Shown here in pieces: positions 57,777-64,000 of a DNA stretch of 64,000 bases (its first letter is position 1; each line of letters opens with the position of its first letter). A program made the position numbers and the translations under genes. Below the pieces are notes generated by a model. The model saw nothing but the letters and a program-made list of their open reading frames with translations, did no database searches and had not been told where the DNA came from. Location of the stretch: contig NC_134026.1 of NCBI RefSeq assembly GCF_964204645.1, forward strand, positions 4,216,001 to 4,280,000. Reading direction: 5' to 3'. This stretch comes from Tubulanus polymorphus (taxonomy: Eukaryota; Nemertea; Palaeonemertea; Tubulaniformes; Tubulanidae).

Positions 57777-57855
57777 GGCGGCCATTTTTCGATGTATGAA
57801 TAGAAATTATTTTTCGGCGTGATTTTTTTTCACACAGAAAAATGGCCGCCATTCC
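57777..57855. repeat. inverted repeat of GGCGGCCATTTTTC
   Basis: GGCGGCCATTTTTC at about 57777-57790 and its exact complement GAAAAATGGCCGCC at about 57838-57852 flank a 47-nt AT-rich loop. The arms contain a YY1-like core (AAAATGGC) in both orientations. Confidence 0.5.
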
Positions 57856-60187
57856 ATCTAGAGAAGAATGATTAACATTAATAGAACATGAAATGAATTT
57901 CTAGCTGAATGAATATGTTTCTGGAGGTATGAAAAGATGGATATGATTGTCATCAGGATTCTGCCGTAGGCGTCAGATGTTTTTTTTTCTGAGCTCGGAG
58001 GAAGGCAGTAGAAATCGACGAATGTGTTCTTATCATCTACATATATAGATTAACTTCACTTGAAGACGATATCTATCATAGTACCCTGAAGACTGCGGTA
58101 TAATCAAAAGAATATATCATTTCATATTTCTGCGTATGGTTAAAGATTTATTGTCAGTAGTTTCGACGCATCATGCCGATATCTGCAGTACTCGGGTACG
58201 TTACATTTCATTCCGGTGAATGGTACTCTATTCGAAAACTTATCACCAGCATTTCTGAAAATATGCCAACGTCGATTGATCAATATCCGTTAGGATATCT
58301 GTTCCTCGGAGAAACTTATACCGATAGGCGCTAGTGTTTGGATGAATTCATTCTTGAATTGCGTGGAAAACACGTAGTACCGACGGCGCCTGAAGAGTTC
58401 CAGCCCGAACAATGGAAATTGATTGAATGATTTGCTAAAGCGAGCTATTTTCTTCAATAATTCAGTACACCAACGCTTCGAGGACCCTTCTCAAACATAA
58501 AGTCTTGGCGTATCTGCATTGGGGATATAATGAATAAAACTATATCCGTAATAGTTTGCAGCTTCTTTTGATGGCAATTCTGTGAAACTATGATTCGAAA
58601 ACTCGAGTAAACATTCTGCATTAAAACCTAACCATTCCTCTAAACAAAGACGAATAGACTATAATGAAACAATATGTCTTTGGCTGGATAATCAAATAAA
58701 TGCATCTCACAACATCATAAATCATTCCAAATGCATAAAGTTTTGGGAGAATAGGGTGTTCAGCATAATGAGGACAACTCGATCATCCGCTAGACCAGTT
58801 GAGAACCGTTGGGAAACTACGCAGAGGATTTTTTGAAATCTATAAATAAAACAGTATAGATTCCAGCTAAACTAATCATCTAGATACTTGTACAAACATA
58901 TACGCAGAAAAAGTGATACTCATACTATTCTATGCCCACTACACCAGAGAAATGTGCATTTTACAGTCAACATGCCGACAAATATAACAAACATTCAAAA
59001 CACAATTAATTGTACATCAGACGAGTTAGATACCATATGATATACGAATGTGGTGTATAAACGTGTTCTCTCTAGTGTTATGTGTAAATGTGTTTTAGTG
59101 CATCACCAATTACTTACGTGCGCGATGCCTTAGAAGCTTTTGACGAAACACTCAATCTGAAATTAACACAAGTACAACCACGAGATGAACATTGGACAGG
59201 ACTTCGTTTCTCCTTTTTCGAATCGATTATTTTTTTTAGACACAATAAAACAGATGTGACACAAAACATCCCGAGTTTCCCGATCGTTAGGATTGAAAAA
59301 AAAAATACGAAACAAAATGTTCACCGACAATGATGGATTTATTCAAACCAGTTCAGGCACATCCGTACTGGTCCATCCTTCCCGCTCACTAGCATTGAAT
59401 GTTTGCGATGGGAATTACGAAATTTGTTCAGACGCCATTAAACTGATATATGATACCCGCAAAAGCTGAGGGTAAATTGATCGGCAATCGTGTGCTATCG
59501 AGTTCTTACTATTCGGTTCGATGTCAATTTGCGGTTAAGACAACACGAAGCAGGTGGACTACAAATGGGGAATAACCTCTGAATATCTAGATGGGGATTT
59601 TGGTGAAAATGGTCTATTCGGTATCGATTCGCCATGCCGCGATTAAGTACTGCCATCAGTGGTGTACACAAGTTTCAAACGCAACAGTCGTTCGTTTGTG
59701 TGTGTGGGCGTAGCTGCGGATTAGGTCGTTCAGCATACGACGACGAGCTGAGCGAATACTTAGTGATTGGTTCGGGAAGAGATTCTTTGAACAGCCGTCT
59801 CGCTTTCGAAGCAGCGAGACGACACTAATCCACTGTGTTTCAACTGCTTGATTGCATCATCAATAACTATCAACACGGGAGATGAAATATCAAATAACGC
59901 GTGAGATGAAGATAGAAATTTTAGCAAATTTCAATTCGACAAAATATTCTCGGAATTCAGACGGCTTTAGAAGTTCGAACGACTCCGTTTGAAATGTGAC
60001 GTTTATCGTCGTCGTTTCACTGCTACGAAATTTCCATCATAACAATCAATCTTATTTTCATTATAAGCGTTGATCAGGCTAGATAACATGAGCTCCGACA
60101 AAATTTCAAACAAGAACCAAGTGTTTGTATACGGCTTTTTCGAAGGCGCAAATGCAGTGCGAAAACGGTTTCGAGCATTTTCCAACT

Positions 60188-60467
60188 GAAACTCCCTCGG
60201 TTAGGATTCGAACTTGATGGTTATCTTGAGACCAGCGCACGAAAGACCATAGTATACGAAACCCTGCCTGGATAGCCCAGTGCTGCTGCACACATAGTTG
60301 CTTAGCCGCGAAAGAAAAATTATAATGCGGGCCAATATCAGAATAGCCTGGGTTATAATGAAGGTAATTTCTGATTGACTGATGATGATATCATGGCAAT
60401 GCTCGATGCGCACAGGCAGATAGAGTCTCGATGCCACCATCAGGTTCGAATCCCTGCCGAGGGAGGA
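60188..60467. repeat. inverted pair of tRNA-derived repeat units
   Basis: The left end reads CTCCCTCGGTTAGGATTCGA and then ACTTGATGG; the right end, read on the complement, is CTCCCTCGGCAGGGATTCGA and then ACCTGATGG. Each contains a Pol III B box (GGTTCGAATCC) with the two pointing outwards. On the left unit, minus strand, sequence upstream of the B box looks like the 3' half of a tRNA. The pair spans about 280 bp and may be two SINE heads inserted in opposite orientation or a foldback element built from one. Confidence 0.5.
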
Positions 60468-63400
60468 CGAATTAGATGGAAATGCAAACGATTCAATGAA
60501 CTTATGTTATTCGTTACTCTACTGTGGCGGCGTTGATACTGATGTTACTCGGGTATTCTCATTGATGCCACCAACAAATATTGAGATAGATTTGCAGCAA
60601 AAATCGCTGGTAATATTCATTCGACGGTTCACAGTATCCTGTCATTTATCATCAGTTCAAATATATCATGGGCGGTGAGCGCGTAGTTGTCGAGATTTAT
60701 TTGATGAATTGTAAGAGCTACTCTTCGCGTGAGAACGTCGCGGATCCTGTTAAATTTCCTCATAAATGTGTCATAAATCGCAAAAAAAATCAGACTTCAG
60801 AGCTCGATAACCGAGAGAAGCGTCGGGGGAAATTGGAGCGAAAGCGTCACGGTCAGAAAATGGCGGTTTTGCGACGGCCAACCGTCACCAGATAAAAACA
60901 GCATTATAGTCGAAGGAAGTCCAATATGATGAATTTCATTTACCCGGAAGGGATTAGATGGGGCGAAGGGACTCATCTCATCTCATGCACCGATGATGAC
61001 AGGATGTTTATATAAGATCTAGCTGAATAACGATCTGAACTGCACATTTCGAAAAATGCCTGGAATGAAGGACATTTCTGACCGATGCCTTGAAACACAA
61101 CGAGTCTTGTCCGATCAGCAATTTCGACTGCATACTCTAAGGCATTAGGTTAGTTATTTCCCGTGATGATTATACAAATTCATAGAATCGTTAAGCGCGC
61201 CTAATTAGCCGCCATTTTCGCTCCACTCACACGAACTGAAACCTGCAATGACATCCGGCAATGACAAATATATCGCTAAAGGGACTGCACATCAAGTTGG
61301 CCAATTTGTGGTCTTTCTAGTATTGCTGGCAGATAAAACTTTATTCATTATGAATACGATGGAGATATTGCATGATCAAAAGAAAACGGCTGTCCGGACA
61401 TCCGAACTGAGTATTCATATCAGACCCAGTTCCATAGTTGCGATTTATAATTAGTTCATTTTTAGTGGTTAAATCGGAGTCAAATTTTAACCCAGAGCTA
61501 TGAAAATGGGCACGGCGATATTGACAACTAGAGTCAATCTCAGAATGAGTACGAAAAAGCTTTTCTGTTGGTAAAATTGACGAATTTGTTAATACAATTG
61601 TCGGTTAATGACGATACGACTATACGTAAATCGTGGCGGCCATCATAAATTTCAATGCAAAATTGTTCCCATCGATCAAACCACAACACAACATAAACAA
61701 ACGAAAACTCGGAGTATATGTAGGCTCGCAATGCTGTCATGCATGGACACTTTTGCTAATTGATTAATGGTTGAAGCGAGTGATGAATGGTATAGCAAAA
61801 TCATCATCGAATGATCTACGCAAAATGATCGCTATACATCAATTGAAACGGCATTCGACAGTACGCTCCTCATACGAGTACTTCAATTATCATAGATGAT
61901 TATATTCACTTTTGGGAAGCGACATTTAAAATGGATTCATTTTCTGTTCGTCGACAATGTATTGCCCTCCCTCCACCCCCGCGGGCCTGCACTGAGCATT
62001 CAATATTGCAATGATGTAAAAACTGCGTAATTATTAAATAGCCATTAGAGAAAGGTCCCATGGTAAGGCTCATGATCCGAGTTCAGATAAGTAAGCCAGG
62101 ATGTCTAGTAGTATTAAAGACATATTGAGTTCGCCTTACAACTGCACTTGTCCAGTAGAACATGAGAGTCGTTATGAATAAATCTAATCTGATGTCTTGA
62201 AAAAAGGTCTGAAAATTGCAATCATTTTTCTCGAAAGCTCATCATATATCACCAACTAGCCGTTGGTGGTCGCAATGTTAGAAGAGTCTCCCGATATTGA
62301 ATGTAGATAGTCTGCCGGGGAAATTACTGGACATACTTATTCCTTCTAGGATTCATTAAATGACTCTGTCCCTCCAACGGCGACAGCAAAGCAAATATAT
62401 TCTGAACACAGAGAAAAAATTCAATGCTAAAATATGATGTTGTGAGCATCAAAATTATTCAAAAAGTTTACGATAAGAATCTATAAAATCAGCATTTTCG
62501 ATTATTCAAGCGTCGCGTTTCAACATGAATTAATGAATAATTAAACATATTCAATAAGCTCAACTTGTTAGGATGCTCAATATTTTCGCTTCCTCATTAG
62601 TGCATTAGAAACCATTGTCATTAGCCGCTACTGGAGAATTACCCCCCCTCCCCTGAACCCGCCACAACTTCTGGCATGACAGCAGACAGGAACGCCATAA
62701 CCTAAACACTTAACTTCAATAGACTATAAGCACCTTAACTATAACATCTTCGTGATTTCCTGGAAGAAGATTATCTGCTGCTCATAGAGACATAACCCCT
62801 TCTATGATCATCATATTGACCAAAGAGATTAAATACTGCTGAATCTCTTCGGATGTTCTCCGGAATATCAGCAGCCTCAACTTATCAAAAGGAGGATCGT
62901 AGCGTTATGCCTGAACTGACTTCTTGGATGCAAGAACCCCGGACCTTGAATTCAGTTTACTGGCATAAAAGAATCACGTGCTTTTAGAAGTGCTTTTTCA
63001 CAGGTGACAAAAAAAGGTGCCAGAAACGTTCCAGGAGTATAATAATAGTGCAGGGATAAGAAAGAATCACTTTAACAAGATTGTATTTGGTGAGAGAATG
63101 GGTGAAGTAATCATTGTCAGGAAAGACGGCGACGGGGAGTGTTTCTCGTTCAGATCATTTGTAAAACTGACGCAACAAAATCCGATAAATCGATACGCAA
63201 TCAACACCTACACGATATGATCAGGAAATTGCGTAGGGAATCAAACTTTCTCTAGTTCGATCGATTGATTGTATAACACTAATTGATTAATGAACAATAC
63301 GGTCAAATCGGACGCAAATTGAAATAAGATTGTCTAATGAACGTGACGTTGCCTATGTGGGCATCGCTGGAATATTAATTAAGCCGGTATGATAATGATT

Positions 63401-64000
63401 TCGAAGAAATGAGACTTGAAACATAACTGAGCGCTCGTTAGATAGTGATACTTATTGCGCTATCCAAGACAGAAAGCTATATATCATAATACGCTAGTTA
63501 CCGCGCTTCGGTCTATGTTACATATGAGTGTTACTGCTGTGAATTCTCAAGATGGCAAGTGGCAGAATGTCACTTTGTTCAATTAAAGACGACAACATCC
63601 GAAGAACTATTCCCGCACGCATATGCCAAGATATGCTGTAGACTTTTTACCCGGAGACAATGTATTTCGAGATGCTGTTGATGTCAGTATATACGCCAAA
63701 AGATTGTCGCAGTAACGATATCGTTCTGACCGGCGTTAATGAACCTGTGAACTGCGTGGACTAATGACTTCTACGGCTGGTAGAATTCATAAAGCAGTTC
63801 ATAATTAATCCCTAATTAGAATGTGAATATCCACATCGCAGAAATTCAATCGCACATATCGTTAACGCTCGTGGACGATGTATGTGCAGTTTTATATAAA
63901 TCTCTCTACGCTAAGATAATCCACTGTAGATTTAGATCTACCATTGGCCCTTGTCCCTAGATATATCTAGCGGCTTAAGTTACAGCCAATTGTCATTCCA

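Larger units (their letters stand above)
55330..63770 (+). pseudogene. series of broken plus-strand coding-like fragments of unknown family
   Basis: Protein-like plus-strand frames occur at about 55340-55465, 55394-55606, 55741-55953, 57104-57340, about 58172-58434 (one in-frame TAG near 58331), 59088-59333, about 59320-59470, 59634-59831, 60496-60680, 60668-60895, 61248-61454, 63017-63220 and about 63552-63764 (one in-frame TAG). They have ordinary amino-acid composition, few internal stops, and are on one strand. No splice signals connect them to otoferlin. The pattern suggests decayed foreign coding DNA, such as a large transposon or an endogenous DNA virus, but no signature gene is recognised. 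Confidence 0.3.
54460..64000. other. region right of the last traced otoferlin exon, no confident gene
   Basis: The missing 5' exons of otoferlin (C2A domain) should lie here or beyond the edge, but I could not find them. The first traced exon starts in phase 2, so at least one further coding exon is required upstream. The rest shows more CpG dinucleotides by eye than the introns to the left, scattered broken coding-like frames and inverted repeats described separately. Confidence 0.5.

Overview
The window is animal nuclear DNA. It is AT-rich, with GT-AG introns, dispersed repeats, no bacterial-style operons and no CRISPR. Genes were rebuilt exon by exon by checking splice signals and reading phase; every junction quoted is phase-consistent. 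Otoferlin, RGS22 and MRGBP orthologues together with short to medium introns and tRNA-derived SINE-like repeats suggest a marine invertebrate bilaterian (lophotrochozoan or invertebrate deuterostome). The phylum cannot be fixed from the sequence alone.

Layout, left to right: (1) 1-826, edge sequence with one candidate plus-strand exon. (2) 827-4104, minus strand: a five-exon gene for a 173-residue protein with a KH domain, an RGG/glycine-rich region and one CCHC zinc knuckle. (3) 4105-4613: a compact head-to-head promoter interval. (4) 4614-7165, plus: MRGBP, four exons, 193 residues. (5) 8240-18260, plus: RGS22, about 21 exons, about 1,530 residues, with at least two possible C-termini. (6) 18261-21288: a convergent intergenic gap with 3' UTR sequence and microsatellites. 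(7) 21289-54459, minus: otoferlin, 42 exons traced from the linker before the C2B domain to the C-terminal membrane anchor. The N-terminal C2A exons were not found. (8) About 54.5-64 kb: no confident gene. It holds many short, broken plus-strand coding-like fragments, an inverted pair of tRNA-like repeats and other foldbacks.

The genes do not form a pathway. MRGBP is a chromatin (NuA4/TIP60) subunit, RGS22 a multi-RGS G-alpha regulator known from testis and cilia, otoferlin a calcium-sensing membrane-fusion protein, and the KH/CCHC protein a likely RNA binder. The only layout with a plausible regulatory meaning is the divergent KH/MRGBP pair.

The most notable observations are a tandemly duplicated 85-nt otoferlin exon that must be spliced mutually exclusively, further in-frame alternative splicing options in otoferlin and RGS22, the compact KH-RGG-CCHC protein, and the decayed coding-like block at the right end.
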